From: Tillus elongatus
Lineage: Eukaryota > Arthropoda > Insecta > Coleoptera > Cleridae
DNA: 64,000 nt
Assembly: GCA_964006375.1 (NCBI GenBank)
Contig: OZ023269.1
Coordinates: forward strand, 64,972,029 to 65,036,028
Direction of reading: 5' to 3'
The position numbers and the translations under genes were made by a program. Numbering within the stretch: position 1 is the first letter of the stretch; each line of letters opens with the position of its first letter. The notes beneath the pieces are model-generated. The model made no database searches and was not told the DNA's origin. It worked only from the letters and a program-made list of their open reading frames with translations. Below are positions 1 through 11,182 of this stretch, piece after piece.

Positions 1-150
1 ACTTGTGAACAGATGCAAAACAAATTCGCTTTTCCCCAGATGAGACAGAAAATTGAAAATTATATTAAAACCTGTGAATATTGTAACAAAAAAGATTACA
101 ATGTATTTAAATTAAATAAACTAAATAAGCAATCGACTTATATTACCTAA
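1..150 (+). pseudogene. pol: Integrase zinc-binding (HHCC) fragment of errantivirus pol
   Basis: Fifty codons open from the first base to TAA at 148-150. The segment has the second half of the retroviral integrase zinc finger (C-x2-C around CEYCN), then a Lys/Asn-rich tail ending LNKQSTYIT. The matching segment in copy 2 (60062-60271) ends in nearly the same residues, so this is the same stretch of pol. The histidine half is outside the window. The catalytic core that should follow is absent, so it cannot encode a working integrase. Confidence 0.75.
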
Positions 151-620
151 GTGAGGTAAAACGGGAAAATCGGATAAATAACATACATGACTTGACACAA
201 TTACCTAAAGACTACAAACAAATAAAACGACACTAAGCAGACACCGTTACACCATGACAAATATATACAGGCGACTAAGATGACGAAAAAACACACTTAC
301 TGTAACAAATACCTAAAATATACTAGTAGATAAACATTAAATAAAAATTATATTCAGGACCGCACTCAACAAATTTTAAATTGAATAACTAAGCTGATGA
401 TTAATATTTTCGTAAAGAAAAAGGACATATAGGCGTATGTAATAAATCTTATCGTTATCACCGTGTCAAAAGTAGAATCAATAATGAAACCATTCATTAC
501 GTAATTTGAAAACATTTTAGAAAGATAATTCACCGATACACCACTGAGTATGGCACACACATTTAAAATCAGATAGTTTAAAAAATACTGACAAACCAAT
601 CAGTCAAAAGGTACAAAAGG

Positions 621-623
<3 letters not shown>
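151..623. other. No gene seen; decayed errantivirus interior
   Basis: AT-rich sequence between the integrase scrap and the first (TA)n array. No reading frame resembles a known domain. By position it should be mutated errantivirus DNA. Confidence 0.4.

Positions 624-708
<85 letters not shown>
624..708. repeat. (TA)n microsatellite
   Basis: About 42 uninterrupted TA dinucleotides inside the decayed errantivirus. Confidence 0.98.
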
Positions 709-711
<3 letters not shown>

Positions 712-2179
712 AATTTTAATTTAAATAAACCAGATCAAATAGAGAATTTTAGAAAAGAATATTGGTTACCACAGAGGAAATATTACTGCATTTTTGTAAA
801 TAGACAAGATTACGAACTGGTAAGTTCGGCTATTAATAAAAACTGTAATAACGTAGAATCACCCAAAATTTATAGATGTATGAAATATACGTAATAGGTT
901 AACCCTTTAAAAATATAATAACAATAATAATAATGGAAGAAAAAAAGATTTTTTATGTTATAAATATTCAGATCAAAATGTTAGACAAAGTCGTGTCGAA
1001 ACTTCTTCACAACTCTATTAAGAAAACACTTGTAACAAAACTACCGTAAGACACCTTAAAGGATTTTCACAGCACAAGTATCGAACATTATCGACCATTC
1101 AAGACAAAAATTAAAAATAGGAAATCCATATAATTAGGACCATACTGTATATCTGATCATAAACAGACGATGCAGTCTTGAAGCCACTAACAAAAGGCTT
1201 AAAGTAAACTTATAAATAAACGTTAACGACAGGAACTACATTGGTGCCTTTAACTCGTGTAAAGACATTTTAATGCATTCACCTGTGTTATAACACCAGA
1301 CTTTTCCAAATAAATATTATATTAACAACAAAATCGAGGTACAACAAAAATAAGAAAGAATTACTAGCCAGCGTAGGGGCAACCGATTAGTTCAGACTCA
1401 CACTCAACAATCTGTCAACCGAAACTAGAAAAAAAAATAGTTAACAACAAAACTAATCAAAAAGTTCAAAATTACGGACGAACCAAATATATTCTAAGTC
1501 AGAAAATAGACGACAGACTTTCATATAAGTAAAATTTAAATTAAATAGAAACCAGCCATAGAAGAAAAATTATAACAGAACACGTTGACCACAAAATAAA
1601 TGTTATTGTGTTGTATACAAACCAGATTAGGAACTAGCAAATTCAGCAATCAATAAAACTTTTAATAAGGGGACATCACCCATATTTTATAATTGGAGAA
1701 CAAATTATTAGAAACAGAAAAATAATTATGATATATATGTATATTCATAGATAGATTACGACAAGTAAAGGACACGGTTCGATAATGTCATTTCTTTAAA
1801 TCATAACAAAACTATTCCAAGAAACCATAACGGAGAATTGAAACGGATAATCAAATCAAAGTACCTACAATGTAAAAAGTACACAAGACACTCGACATAT
1901 ATATGACTAAGTAAGCAACAAATTGGAATTGATACATAACGTACGAGACAATGCACAGACTGACACAGACAATTTAAATAGCAAGCTTAATTCTTAAATG
2001 CATTAACGCACGTAACACTAGTAACATAATTATAAGACCGTTTCAAGTAACCCTAGTATTAATAAATTATATAATCAGCTAGAAATAAGGTAAGGTAACG
2101 AATCAATCATTTAGGAATAAACTCCCAATAAATTAAATAAGAGCTAATAAATATCCACCAGTAGTTAACAATAACAAAT
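709..2179 (+). pseudogene. Decayed errantivirus pol/leader sequence with a repeated fragment
   Basis: No intact frame. A segment at about 760-890 reads like the spacer of gypsy pol before the integrase zinc finger (YWLPQRKYY, then a NRQDYELVSSAINKN-type stretch). A mutated second version of the same stretch is at about 1615-1690 (gaactagcaaattcagca against gaactggtaagttcggct). Because this spacer lies downstream of the zinc finger at 1-150, the order is not that of one intact element. Rearranged or overlapping partial copies are likely. Nothing else is recognisable. Confidence 0.4.
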
Positions 2180-3671
2180 TACGATGCTGCATAGCGAAAT
2201 TTCATGATAAGTGAATTTTACTGCAGCAAGCAGGATAATACATTTTACAGGATTTTTCCAAATAACAATATTATTAATAGACAAAAAACGTGGCTTAATA
2301 AAGGGACTAGGTTCTATATTTAAGTCAATCACTGGAAATCTCGATTCACAGGATGGGGAACGTATTCAGCAAGCATTAGAAGTCTTAACGACAGATCAAA
2401 ATAAAATTCATGAACTTTTAGGTTCCAAAATTTGGTCATGCTCAAGGCAATCGTCGAAGTTAATAGAACGATAGTAGGATTGAGTCATAACCAAGGCACG
2501 ATAGTAAATAGGATACATGAATTAGGTAATACAGTAGAAAGCCTGCGAAGTGAACAATTAACTCACTATCATCGCATTAAGATCCTAGAGTTACTAGCTA
2601 GGACAATTATTAAACAATATTCAAGAAATAGCATTAACAACAGAATATGCCATCACTTTTGCAAAATTAGGAATATTTCACACATCCATACTAAAACCAC
2701 CATTTATAATATAAGAAATCAATAAAATACAAAATTATGCAACTAATACTAAAGTAATAACAACCACTGATCTAAATCTATACGAAAAAGTATTTTAAAT
2801 AAAAGCAATCCAAAACAATTTCAAAATTATATTTCAAATAGAAATACCTCTGGTAGATGAATCAGAATATGATTATTATCAATTATATACATTACCTGTC
2901 CCTAGAAAGACCCACCTTTTTACCATGATAATTCCCAGAACCAAATACATTATCCTAAGCAGTAAACAATATGCCTATCGTTATGAAGAATGTCAAAATT
3001 TAAAGAACCAAATATATTTTTGCAAAGACGACAATCCAACAACCATGAATGATCAAAATCCATGTGAAATAAAGCTAATAAAATTTCAAACACCTATCAA
3101 CAATTGTAATCAAGAATTAGTCAAAATTAATAGAACCACAGTTTCGAGATATGGAACCAGTCAGTATATAGTTATAGCACCCGAAGAAACTAACGCCAGA
3201 ATAACTTGCAAGGAACAGGAGTGGACCAACATCATCAAGGGTACAAAATTAATCAACCTGCAACCAAATTGCCAATTAACCATAGGCAACAAAATCTACA
3301 AGACCGGCCCAGTAACAGCAGAAACACAACAACTATTCAACCTGCCTACACTAGAAACCCCCATTCCAGAAGATCAACCAAATCCAGGACCAGTACCCGA
3401 AATATCATTAGAAAACGTACAGCTACACAACATCAATCAAATCCAACACCAACTTCAAAAAATTAAACAAAATATACCAGGACCTATAACAATACCAATC
3501 CATCACCTGAGTATATGGACAATATTACTGTACATAGCTGTTTTAATAACCATCACAGCTATAGCAGTCCGAATGGGGTTAAAGAAACGAAGAACCAACA
3601 AAGAAGATAAAGGAACAAAAACAGGAACCACCGAGTCCGGATTTCCGTTGAAAATCCGGAACGAACCATAG
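2180..3671 (+). pseudogene. env: Errantivirus envelope (F-type fusion protein) pseudogene
   Basis: Env remnant in several frames. The first piece (to about 2470) has a basic cleavage motif followed by the fusion-peptide-like GLGSIFKSITGNL, shared with copy 2. The middle (2432-2725) has the coiled-coil region. The last open piece (2925-3671, 248 aa) carries the cysteine-containing ectodomain stem, a hydrophobic membrane anchor (WTILLYIAVLITITAIAV, about residues 193-213) and a short basic cytoplasmic tail ending in RNEP, as in copy 2. Frames are broken near 2450 and 2725-2925 and stops are frequent. The family is related to baculovirus F fusion proteins. Confidence 0.85.
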
Positions 3672-3681
3672 CTTCGTCTTT

Positions 3682-3693
3682 AAAAAGGGGAGG
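3682..3693 (+). other. Polypurine tract of errantivirus copy 1
   Basis: Purine run (aaaaaggggagg) directly before the 3' LTR; the plus-strand primer site of LTR elements. Confidence 0.75.
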
Positions 3694-4116
3694 AGATAAA
3701 TGGAGCCCAAACAATGGCCCGTTATAATACAATGTCGCCTTCCCACGGTAAGAACCGCTGAGTCAGCCGTCGTCTTAACGGAGCCAAGAACTTTGCAGGT
3801 TCAAAGTGCAAGTAGAACGGAATATCACTGTGAGAATCTACATCAGCAGATTCCTTGTTTATCCAGAGACAATAGTGCCACGCCTGGAGGGAAGACTATA
3901 AAGAGGCTACTCACAGAGGTAGAACCGTTCATTCTTGTTCCGAGTTAGTCATTAGCACACCGAGTGCATAGACATTAGATCACATGTAGGTTGATCGTCT
4001 TATTTTAGTATATTATATTATTCATTTTTCTTGTAACTAAATAATTAAGTATTGATTGTTCAAAGTATTAAATAAATTGTTTAAAAAATTCAAACGTCTT
4101 AACCGTGAAGTTAAGT
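3694..4116 (+). repeat. 3' LTR of errantivirus copy 1
   Basis: 423 bp, starting agataaa after the polypurine tract and ending gaagttaagt. The start and end are imperfect inverted repeats, as in copy 2 (agataac...gttaact). It holds AATAAA near 4072. CGCG at 4117-4120 is the probable target duplication. Confidence 0.8.
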
Positions 4117-4468
4117 CGCGTGTGTAGAAGCGGCAGCTGCATCCCTGATGTGGTAGCAGTTTTCGAGGTTTGGTCTTATTTGTAAAGTATATAAGGTATA
4201 GAGATTAGCTGGTGTCAAGTATTTGCGAGCCCGGAAGAGGAAACCTAATTTCTTAGCTGCCACTTCTGCAATTGATGTGACATGTTGGTGCCAATTAGGA
4301 TTTCGATCCAGAGAAATGCCAACAAGAGAAAAGGACTCAATGCTTTGAATAACTTGGTTGTTGATTGTTATGGGCCTAGGGCTGGTGTATCTCTAACGAG
4401 AAATAAAGCAAGACTCAGATTTGTTGGGGTTGAATTGTATAAGATTTCTACTTCCCCAGTCTAATATT
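4117..4468 (-). pseudogene. Non-LTR retrotransposon reverse transcriptase fragment
   Basis: The reverse strand reads the palm-to-thumb part of a LINE reverse transcriptase. In order: LIQFNPNKSE, then SLVGISLDRNPNWHQHVTSI, then AAKKLGFLFRARKYLTPANL, then IRPNLENCYHI. One in-frame TAG lies near 4393-4395. The fragment stops at the errantivirus LTR, so the errantivirus inserted into it. The closest class is the jockey/RTE-like RTs common in insects; the exact clade is unsure. Confidence 0.8.
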
Positions 4469-4677
4469 TTTTTAAAGACCTAAATTTAGGTACATGGTTC
4501 ACTCTTTATAATACAAATATGCGTAACAAATTTGGTTGCCCTCACTCGTTATTTCCGGAAATATGATTTTTTTCGAAAAGAAAAACACAAAATTTTCCGG
4601 GAAAACCTTGTCCGATTTTCCTGGCTAACCAACTCATCCAAGCCACTTTCAAAAGGAAGGTACTCACCAAATTTGAT

Positions 4678-4680
<3 letters not shown>
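4469..4680. repeat. Dispersed repeat arm next to (TA)n (left arm)
   Basis: From about 4540 this carries sequence found again in inverted orientation at about 7310-7435 and in related form at 48060-48130, 50195-50265 and 55560-55690. The shared core is ccgattttcctggctaac and, further on, caccaaatttgatca. It is a genomic repeat family that ends at TA microsatellites. No coding potential. Confidence 0.75.

Positions 4681-4766
<86 letters not shown>
4681..4766. repeat. (TA)n microsatellite
   Basis: TA array at the left border of the mariner; probably one array with 7217-7290, split by the insertion. Confidence 0.97.
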
Positions 4767-4769
<3 letters not shown>

Positions 4770-5211
4770 GCTGTTTCAAAAAACATGCACCATCCCTCGT
4801 GGGGCAATTCCTTACTAAAAAATAAGAAAAAAAGTTCCTGTGCACATGGGCCCGGAAACGCATAGTTTCCAATATACAGGGAGTTGAATTTTAATTATTT
4901 TTTTAATTTTTTATAAATAATTTCAAAACCACTGGATTGATTTTAATGAAACTTGGAACTTGAAAGTGTATTATGAAAGTGCATATTTTCAAGTGAAAAT
5001 CTACTTACAACTGCGTCAGTGGCGTGCGTACGGGGTAACTGTAAAAATTCATTTGGGGAAAAATATGTGCGCCACTGTCTTTTTCCAATTTTGATACATC
5101 AGTTATGAAGCTTGTTACATAAGCCACAAAAGCTACCTCTTGGTATTTTTTCGTTCAGGGTATCCCCTAGGAGATATGATTAATCTTATAAAAGGGGGCA
5201 AAGTACCGATT
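4767..5211 (+). repeat. Left terminal inverted repeat of the mariner
   Basis: About 445 bp, matching 6777-7216 in reverse complement with few differences, from CAGGCTGTTT inward to aaagtaccgatt. Confidence 0.92.
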
Positions 5212-5492
5212 AGTCGGCGTACTAATAATAATAATAATAATAATATATGTTTACTGCAACCATAAGAATATGAAAAACAAAACATACAGTAAACATTACA
5301 GCAATAAACGTGCAAATAACTAACCTACGTAAAACTTATTGGTGATAAACATTGAAATGAATATTACAAACATTGATAAAAAATGATAAATAAAAAATAA
5401 AAATAAAAAATGAAAAAAGTAATCGTAAAGACACCATGATTTTTCCAAACTCTTGTTTTTTGTACATTACTCAATTGACTTTAATAACAAAG
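5212..5492. other. Mariner interior, noncoding
   Basis: Contains a short (TAA)n run near 5222-5244 and AT-rich 3' untranslated sequence. No gene. Confidence 0.6.
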
Positions 5493-6572
5493 CTAAAGAA
5501 AATGTTGAAAGTGACCACCATTAGCGTCGTTACAATTATTTAACCTTCTGCGCAAAGATCTTCTTACTCTTCTGCAAATATTTTGATCTTCTCTAATGCT
5601 GTCAAATGCATATTCTATTCTTCCCAACAATTCTTCTCGTGTATTTACTGGTGTTTTATACACTATTTCTTTTAAATGACCCCACAAATAAAAATCGAGA
5701 GGATTCAGGTCCGGAGATCGAGGTGGCCATGACACCGGACCTCCACGACCAATCCATCGGTGACCGTATGTGTTGGCTAAATATGTTCTTACAACTGCTG
5801 CAAAATGTGCGGGCGCACCATCATGCTGGAACCACATTGTACCATTTCTCATAAAAAGCGGTAGTAACAACGGCAAATCATTTTGTAAAAAGTTTAAATA
5901 TGATTCATGGTCAAGACGATTCGGTAGAACAACAGGACCAATTATGTGATTTTCAATAATAGCAGCCCAAATATTGATGGAAAATTGATACTACCAATTT
6001 GCAACTCTTAGAGAGTGTGGGTTTTCATCGGCCCATGTATGTAAATTGTGAAAATTTACGATACCTTTTCGCGTAAATGACGCCTCATCAGTAAATAGTA
6101 CACGTTTAGAAAAATGTTGGTCGTGCCTAAGTTTGTTTAAGAACCACTGACAAAACATTACCCTTGGTTGAAAGTCTCTAGGTAGAAGTTCCTGGACACG
6201 TGTAAAATGATAGGGATATAAACTTTGATCCTTCAGAGTTCTGTGAACTGATGATGCCGAAATATTACCCAGGTCGGTGGCAATAATTCTCGTACTTGTA
6301 CTAGGATCACGTTCAACTCTATTTAATATTGCCTCTTCAACTCGTACAGTTCGGCGGTATATTCTGCGTCCAGAGTCAGCTTTTAAAGGTTTTAAAGAAC
6401 CAGTTTCTCTCAAATGTCTTACAATACGTGGGAAAATATTTTTGTCAGGAATTCTTCTTTGCGGATAAGTTTCCTGATAAACTCGCACAGCTTGTCTAGC
6501 ATTTTGATTTGTTTGTCCATAAATTAACAACATATCAGTCAAATCCGCTGAAGTGTACTTAATGAAAACCAT
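5493..6572 (-). pseudogene. DD41D mariner transposase, one nonsense codon
   Basis: DNA-cutting and joining enzyme of the element. The chosen start is the ATG at 6572 (MVFIKYTSADL), which begins the helix-turn-helix part; upstream codons look noncoding. The N-terminal ~110 residues resemble the DUF4817 helix-turn-helix domain (NARQAVRVYQ, HLRETGS). The catalytic core shows LFTDEASF (first Asp), FQHDGAPAHF (second Asp) and RSPDLNPLDFYLWG. There are 41 residues between the second and third Asp, so the triad is DD41D. Total length is 359 codons, normal for the family. A single in-frame TAG at 5991-5993 interrupts it. No frameshift is needed, so decay is recent. Confidence 0.9.
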
Positions 6573-6776
6573 CTTGAGAGGAGAAAATAATATTAATGAG
6601 CAGCTCAGTATCAACAAATAACTAAAAACGAAAATACTGCACCGTATCAAAATTTAAAGAATAGCACGAAAACTCTTTTGACGCCTACAAAGCACTTCAA
6701 AATTGTAGAATTTAGAGAACTGTCAAAAATTATAGTTTCATGGCACTTTACGATTACTGTTTTCATTACTCCAACG

Positions 6777-7213
6777 AATCGGTACTTTGCCCCTTTTTAT
6801 AAAATTAATCATATCTCCTAAGGGATACCCTCAACGAAAAAATACCAAGAGGTAGCTTTTGTGGCTTATGTAATAAGCTTCATAACTGATGTATCAAAAT
6901 TGGAAAAAGACAGTGGCGCACATATTTTTTCCCCAAATGAATTTTTACAGTTACCCCGTACGCACGCCACTGACGCAGTTGTAAGTAGATTTTCACTTGA
7001 AAATATGCACTTTCATAATACACTTTCAAGTTCCAAGTTTCATTAAAATCAATCCAGTGGTTTTGAAATTATTTATAAAAAATTTTAAAAAAAATTCAAC
7101 TCCCTGTATATTGGAAACTATGCGTTTCCGGGCCCATGTGCACAGGAACTTTTTTTCTTATTTTTTAGTAAGGAATTGCCCCACGAGCGATGGTGCATGT
7201 TTTTTGAAACAGC

Positions 7214-7216
<3 letters not shown>
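6777..7216 (-). repeat. Right terminal inverted repeat of the mariner
   Basis: About 440 bp, inverted match to 4767-5211. Confidence 0.92.

Positions 7217-7290
<74 letters not shown>
7217..7290. repeat. (TA)n microsatellite
   Basis: Right-hand part of the TA array split by the mariner. Confidence 0.97.
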
Positions 7291-7293
<3 letters not shown>

Positions 7294-7440
7294 TACCGAT
7301 AAGCCAAAAAATTATAGACCGATCTTGATCAAATTTGGTAAGTACCTTCCTTTTGAAAGTGGCTTGGATGAGTTGGTTAGCCAGGAAAATCGGACAAGGT
7401 TTTCCCGGAAAATTTTGTGTTTTTCTTTTCGAAATTTCAG
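7291..7440. repeat. Dispersed repeat arm next to (TA)n (right arm)
   Basis: Inverted counterpart of 4540-4680 (gatcaaatttggtaagtac, then ccaggaaaatcggacaagg). Together the two arms make the mariner locus an extended inverted repeat. It runs directly into the satellite array. Confidence 0.75.
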
Positions 7441-8390
7441 AATTTTCTGTTAACTCCTTTCGACACAATAAAACGGTAAATGCGCCGTAGAGCCACCTGC
7501 TAAAGTACACGGGCCCCTTCCTTTCCGTTACTGTGTCGAAGGGTAGGGGGTGTATGATACATGTTTCTGCTGTAGAATGACGGGGTCTATTCGAAAATGA
7601 CAAAAACATGCATCACTGCTATTAGAAAAAATAAAGTTACTATCGACTTCCGGTACAACCGGTTGCGCTACATTTGTTTGGTCCCCTCGCGTGACCGGCG
7701 CGTAGCGTGTTTATTATGCCCAGTAAGTTTCAGAATTTTCTGTTAACTCCTTTCGACACAATAAAATGGTAAATGCCCCGTAGAGCCACCTACTAAAGTA
7801 CACGGGCCCCTTCCTTTCCGTTAGTGTGTCGAAGGATAGCGGGTGTACGACACATGGTTCTGCTGTAGAATGACGGGGTCTATTCGAAAATGACAAAAAA
7901 ATGCATCACTGCCATTACAGAAAATAAAGTTAGTGTGGACTTCCGGTACGACCGGTTGCGCTACATTTTTTTGGATCCCTCACGTGGAAAGAGCGTAGCG
8001 TGTTTATTATGCCCAGCAAGTTTCAGAATTTTCTGTTAACTCCTTTCGACACAATAAAATGGTAAATGCGCCGTAGAGCCACCTACTAAAGTACACGGGC
8101 CCCTTCCTTTCCGTTACTGTGTCGAAGGATAGCGGGTGTACGACACATGGTTCTGCTGTAGAATGACGGGGTCTATTCGAAAATGACAAAAAAATGCATC
8201 ACTGCCATTACAGAAAATAAAGTTAGTGTCGACTTCCGGTACGACCGGTTGCGCTACTTTTTTTTGGATCGCTCACGTGAAAAGAGCGTAGCGTGTTCAT
8301 TATGCCCACGAAGTTTAAGAATTTTCTGTTAACTCGTTTCGACACAATAAAACGATAAATGCGCTGTAGAGCCACCTACTAAAATACACT
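7441..8390. repeat. 293-bp satellite array (array 1)
   Basis: Just over three head-to-tail units starting at 7441, 7734, 8027 and 8320, an exact 293-bp spacing, with the last unit partial. Every unit has ctgttaactc near its start, a GTGTCGAAGG box and an ACCGGTTGCGCTAC box. The 60-aa reading frames repeated on the reverse strand follow the period and are not genes. A diverged array of the same family is at 20325-21990. Confidence 0.95.
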
Positions 8391-8558
8391 TTACGTAAAT
8401 AGAGCATATTTTCACCGTCTGTGTCCATAATATCATTCAAATGAAAATGACATTTTATTATTTATTTTTTTCCTGGCGAGAGGGTATAAGGCACAAGCTG
8501 GCAACGCCGCGCACTAAGCGAGCGCTGCGGGCTTACTGCGGTTTGACGGGACCCGTCT
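8391..8558. repeat. Unique tail of the satellite-bearing repeat
   Basis: Holds a 'caccgtctgt' box followed about 75 bp later by a GC-rich block (gcacaagctggcaacgccgc, then aagcgagcg, then a gggacccgtctac-type end). The same order of blocks follows satellite array 2, split there between 22091 and 40145, and a partial inverted copy is at 16880-16965. So the tail belongs to the same repeat as the satellite. Confidence 0.7.
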
Positions 8559-8668
8559 ACTTAAGGATCGCCGTACTTATTGCCCCTTGGTTTAGTTTCA
8601 ACTTATGAAACCAAGGAGTATTGGGGGGAACTTTATAGTATGAATAATATCTTTTTCCCTTATGGGCT
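8559..8668 (-). pseudogene. I-type LINE RNase H tail fragment
   Basis: Short reverse-strand piece reading HKGKRYYSYYK then TPWFHKLKLNQGAI. It is almost the same as 12185-12290 within the larger LINE (11880-16200). It abuts the truncated end of the gypsy copy A RNase H, so a deletion or insertion joined the two. Confidence 0.75.
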
Positions 8669-10211
8669 CCTTCTAGGGTATATCTAAAGTATTTAACTGC
8701 CTGATAAGCAGCTAGAAGTTCGCGATCGTAGGTGCTGTAAGATTTTTGGGCTGAAGTAAGCTTTTTAGAGTAGAAACCTAGGGGTTCTAGTGTTTGATCA
8801 CGTAGTTGTTGGAGGGAAGCGCCTACGGCATAATCAGAAGCATCGACATGGAGAATCAGTGGTAGCGAAGAAGCTGGATGAGCTATTAGTGTAGAGTTTT
8901 TTAGTGCATCTTTCAAACGTTCGAATGCTTCTCGAGTCTGAGGAGTCCACTCGATTTTACGTTTGTCGCGTTTTTTGGGATTCTGGCAGAGGTCGAATAG
9001 TGGTTGCTGAATTTCCGCAGCACGTGGAAGAGAACGACGGTAGAAATTTATGAGACCTAGAAATCTTCTGAGTTTTTCAATGGTATCGGGAAGAGGTAGG
9101 TCGGTAATAGCTTTGATGCGTTCAGGAAGTGGGAATAATCCAGATTTATTTACAGGAAAACCTAAAAATGAAATTTCGACCACTCCGAATTCACATTTAG
9201 ATGAATTGATACGGATGCCGTTGTCTTGAAGTGTCTGAAAAAGTTTTGCTAGATGCTCTTGATGTTCTTTTTCAGAGGCGGATGCAACGAGAATATCGTC
9301 AAGATAGGAGTAGGCAAAGTCAAGATGTCTTAAAATTGAATGTAAATATCTTTGAAATGTTTGTGCTGAATTACGAAGGCCAAATGGGGTTTTAACAAAT
9401 TCCAATAACCCTAATGGAGTTATGACTGCTGTTTTGGGAATATCTTGAGGTGCTACTAGGATGTGATGGAAAGCGCGAATGATATCTAATTTTGAAAAAA
9501 TACGTTTGCCTTCTAACTGGGCATTAAAATCCTGCAAATTTGGAATGGGATATTTGTCTAGGATTGTTTTAGCGTTTAGTGCTCGGTAATCCCCACATGG
9601 TCTCCATGAGCCATCCTTTTTTGCACCATGTGGAGGGGGCTTGACCATGGACTTTTGGAGGGTCTACAAATTCCCAATTTTATCATGTGCTGGAATTCTA
9701 GCTTTGCTTGAGCTAGCTTTTCCGGGGGCAATCTTCTAGCTTTTGCAGTGACAGGTGGTCCTTCCATACTTATAGTATGGAAGAACTCAACCTCTGGAAG
9801 GTTGCTAGAAGAAGTTTTCTTAAAAAGGCCAGGAAATTGTTGTAGCAATTTGAAGTACTGGTGTGTCGGGTCTACGAGATGAATTTTAGAATTAGTTCCT
9901 GGTGGTGGGTTAGCACCGGTCTTAGAGAGGTTTGTCTTTGTATCGATTAAACGTCTATGTTTCATATCCACAAGTAAAGCAAACTCTGCTAGAAAATCAG
10001 CGCCTATAATTGGTTGCTTGATATCGGCAAGTGTGAAGGGCCAGCAGAACCTACGGCGTAAACCTAGATCCAAATCTAATAGTTGTTCGCCATATGTATG
10101 AATAGGGGTCCCGTTTGCAGCATACAAGGTACGTTTCGATTGAAATTTCCGTTGGTCGTGAGTGGGTGGAATAACTGAAATATCCGTTCTAGAGTCGATT
10201 AGAAATTTCAT
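8669..10211 (-). pseudogene. pol: Gypsy pol (protease-RT-partial RNase H), copy A
   Basis: Starts at the ATG near 10211 with the aspartic protease, but its active-site triplet reads DSR instead of the DSG seen in copies B and C. RT follows, with FSKLDIIRAFHHI, TPFGLRNSAQTFQR and the YLDDIL catalytic box, then the tether and the start of RNase H (ILHVDASDYAVG). Two frames are needed (to 9576, then from 9648). The break is at a run of six A where copy B has seven, a one-base loss shared with copy C. Translation ends in unrelated LINE sequence at 8668. Confidence 0.85.
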
Positions 10212-10288
10212 ATTGGAGCGTCTATCAAAAATAAAAAGGCGGCGTGTTAGGTGGCTCTCGTCTCCTGCCGCTTGGAGGGAGTGCCTTA

Positions 10289-10905
10289 TTAGTTTTCCGA
10301 CACATGTTTTGCTTTAAAATTGCAAGGTTGGATGCAACGTTTGGCCTTGTTGCCAAATCGTTCATGATACCAACACGTGGAGGTTGAGGAATTTGTGTTT
10401 ATGGAATTTCGAGAAAGCTTGGGTCTTTCTCGGGAGGTAGATCGGGAACGCGTTCGCAATTCGTTGACTGATGCTGTTAGCTTCTCTAATTGCGCTTCTA
10501 ACTTGGCTAGCTTGTCGGGCTCGCGTGACTGAATTCCAGCCACGTTGTATTTATCTCCGGAAAATTCCACGATTTTGTCTGCTATAACCGACAAATTTTC
10601 TAGAGAATCGTTGCTCAAAGCCAAAATTGAACGAACGTTGACTGGTAAACGTTGTAGAAATAAAATTTTAAGGAAATCCTTTCCAATCTGACTACCGGCT
10701 AAAAACTTCATTTCGCGTAAAAGTTGCGATGGTTTTCTGTCGCCTAATTCTAATTCTGTTAAAAGTTTATTTATTTTGCGACTTTCGGACTCTTCAAATT
10801 CTAATAAAAGACGTTTCATTAGATCTGAATAGGGGGTTGATGATAACGGTTGGGTTAAAAAATCTGAAATTGACTCTGCGACATCAGGATCGAGTATAGC
10901 GAGTA
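10289..10905 (-). pseudogene. gag: Gypsy gag, copy A, 5'-truncated
   Basis: Gag lacking its first ~50 residues. It has a capsid-like region (KINKLLTELELGDRKPSQLL) and a basic Ser/Arg linker. The C terminus carries the finger CWYHERFGNKAKRCIQPCNF, with the C-x2-H...C-x3-C spacing typical of the CsRn1 clade rather than a normal CCHC knuckle. The reading frame is open from about 10819 to 10289. It runs into LTR-like sequence at its 5' end. Confidence 0.82.
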
Positions 10906-10907
10906 CA

Positions 10908-11182
10908 TATATATAACTTTATTACTTCACTAACTGAATAAACTATACGATACATTTAACTATAATACACTTTAATAACAATTACAACAGTACACGAGTA
11001 CATAGCAGTTCACTGCAGCGGTTGGTAGCGAGGAGAGAGAGAGAGAGAGATCGCCTCGTGTATCTTATATGCGGTATTTCTTGACAGCTGGCTGTCGCAT
11101 AACGTAACGCAACGTTTAGCTGTCAAATGCAAAAACATAGAGTAGTGTTGACGGAAACACTGCGGTCGGAACCACCGCCACA
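10908..11182 (-). repeat. LTR of gypsy copy A (truncated at its inner end)
   Basis: Reverse-strand LTR starting tgtggcggtggttccgacc at 11182 and losing similarity near 10908 (copies B and C continue another ~50 bp). It contains the (GA)n run and the AATAAA-like region of the family. Confidence 0.85.

Larger units (their letters stand above)
1..4116 (+). mobile_element. Errantivirus-type gypsy remnant (copy 1), 3' part
   Basis: A 5'-incomplete endogenous errantivirus (Ty3/gypsy group with an env gene). Visible parts in order are an integrase zinc-finger scrap at the window edge, a long decayed stretch, env with its cleavage and fusion region, a polypurine tract, and a complete 3' LTR. The protein pieces and LTR are clearly related to copy 2 at 56892-62516 but much more mutated. 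CGCG follows the LTR, a likely target duplication matching the site used by copy 2. The 5' end lies outside the window. Confidence 0.85.
4767..7216 (-). mobile_element. DD41D mariner-like element (rosa/Visitor type), 2.45 kb
   Basis: A complete IS630-Tc1-mariner element with matching ends (CAGGCTGTTTCAAAAAAC) and flanking TA on both sides, the expected TA target duplication. Its terminal inverted repeats are unusually long (~440 bp). It carries one reverse-strand transposase gene broken only by a nonsense codon. The target is ambiguous by a few bases because it sits inside a TA array. Confidence 0.9.
8669..11182 (-). mobile_element. CsRn1-type Ty3/gypsy element, copy A (truncated)
   Basis: Reverse-strand element of the family found also at 40219-44384 (B) and 50437-55266 (C). 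It retains one LTR, most of gag, protease, reverse transcriptase and part of RNase H. The rest of RNase H, the integrase and the 3' LTR are gone. The leader and gag start have also been deleted: gag codons run straight into truncated LTR near 10907. Confidence 0.88.

Noticed and set aside
7714..8189. Two near-identical 60-aa reverse frames
   Set aside because: They recur every 293 bp with the satellite unit; the diverged second array does not keep them.
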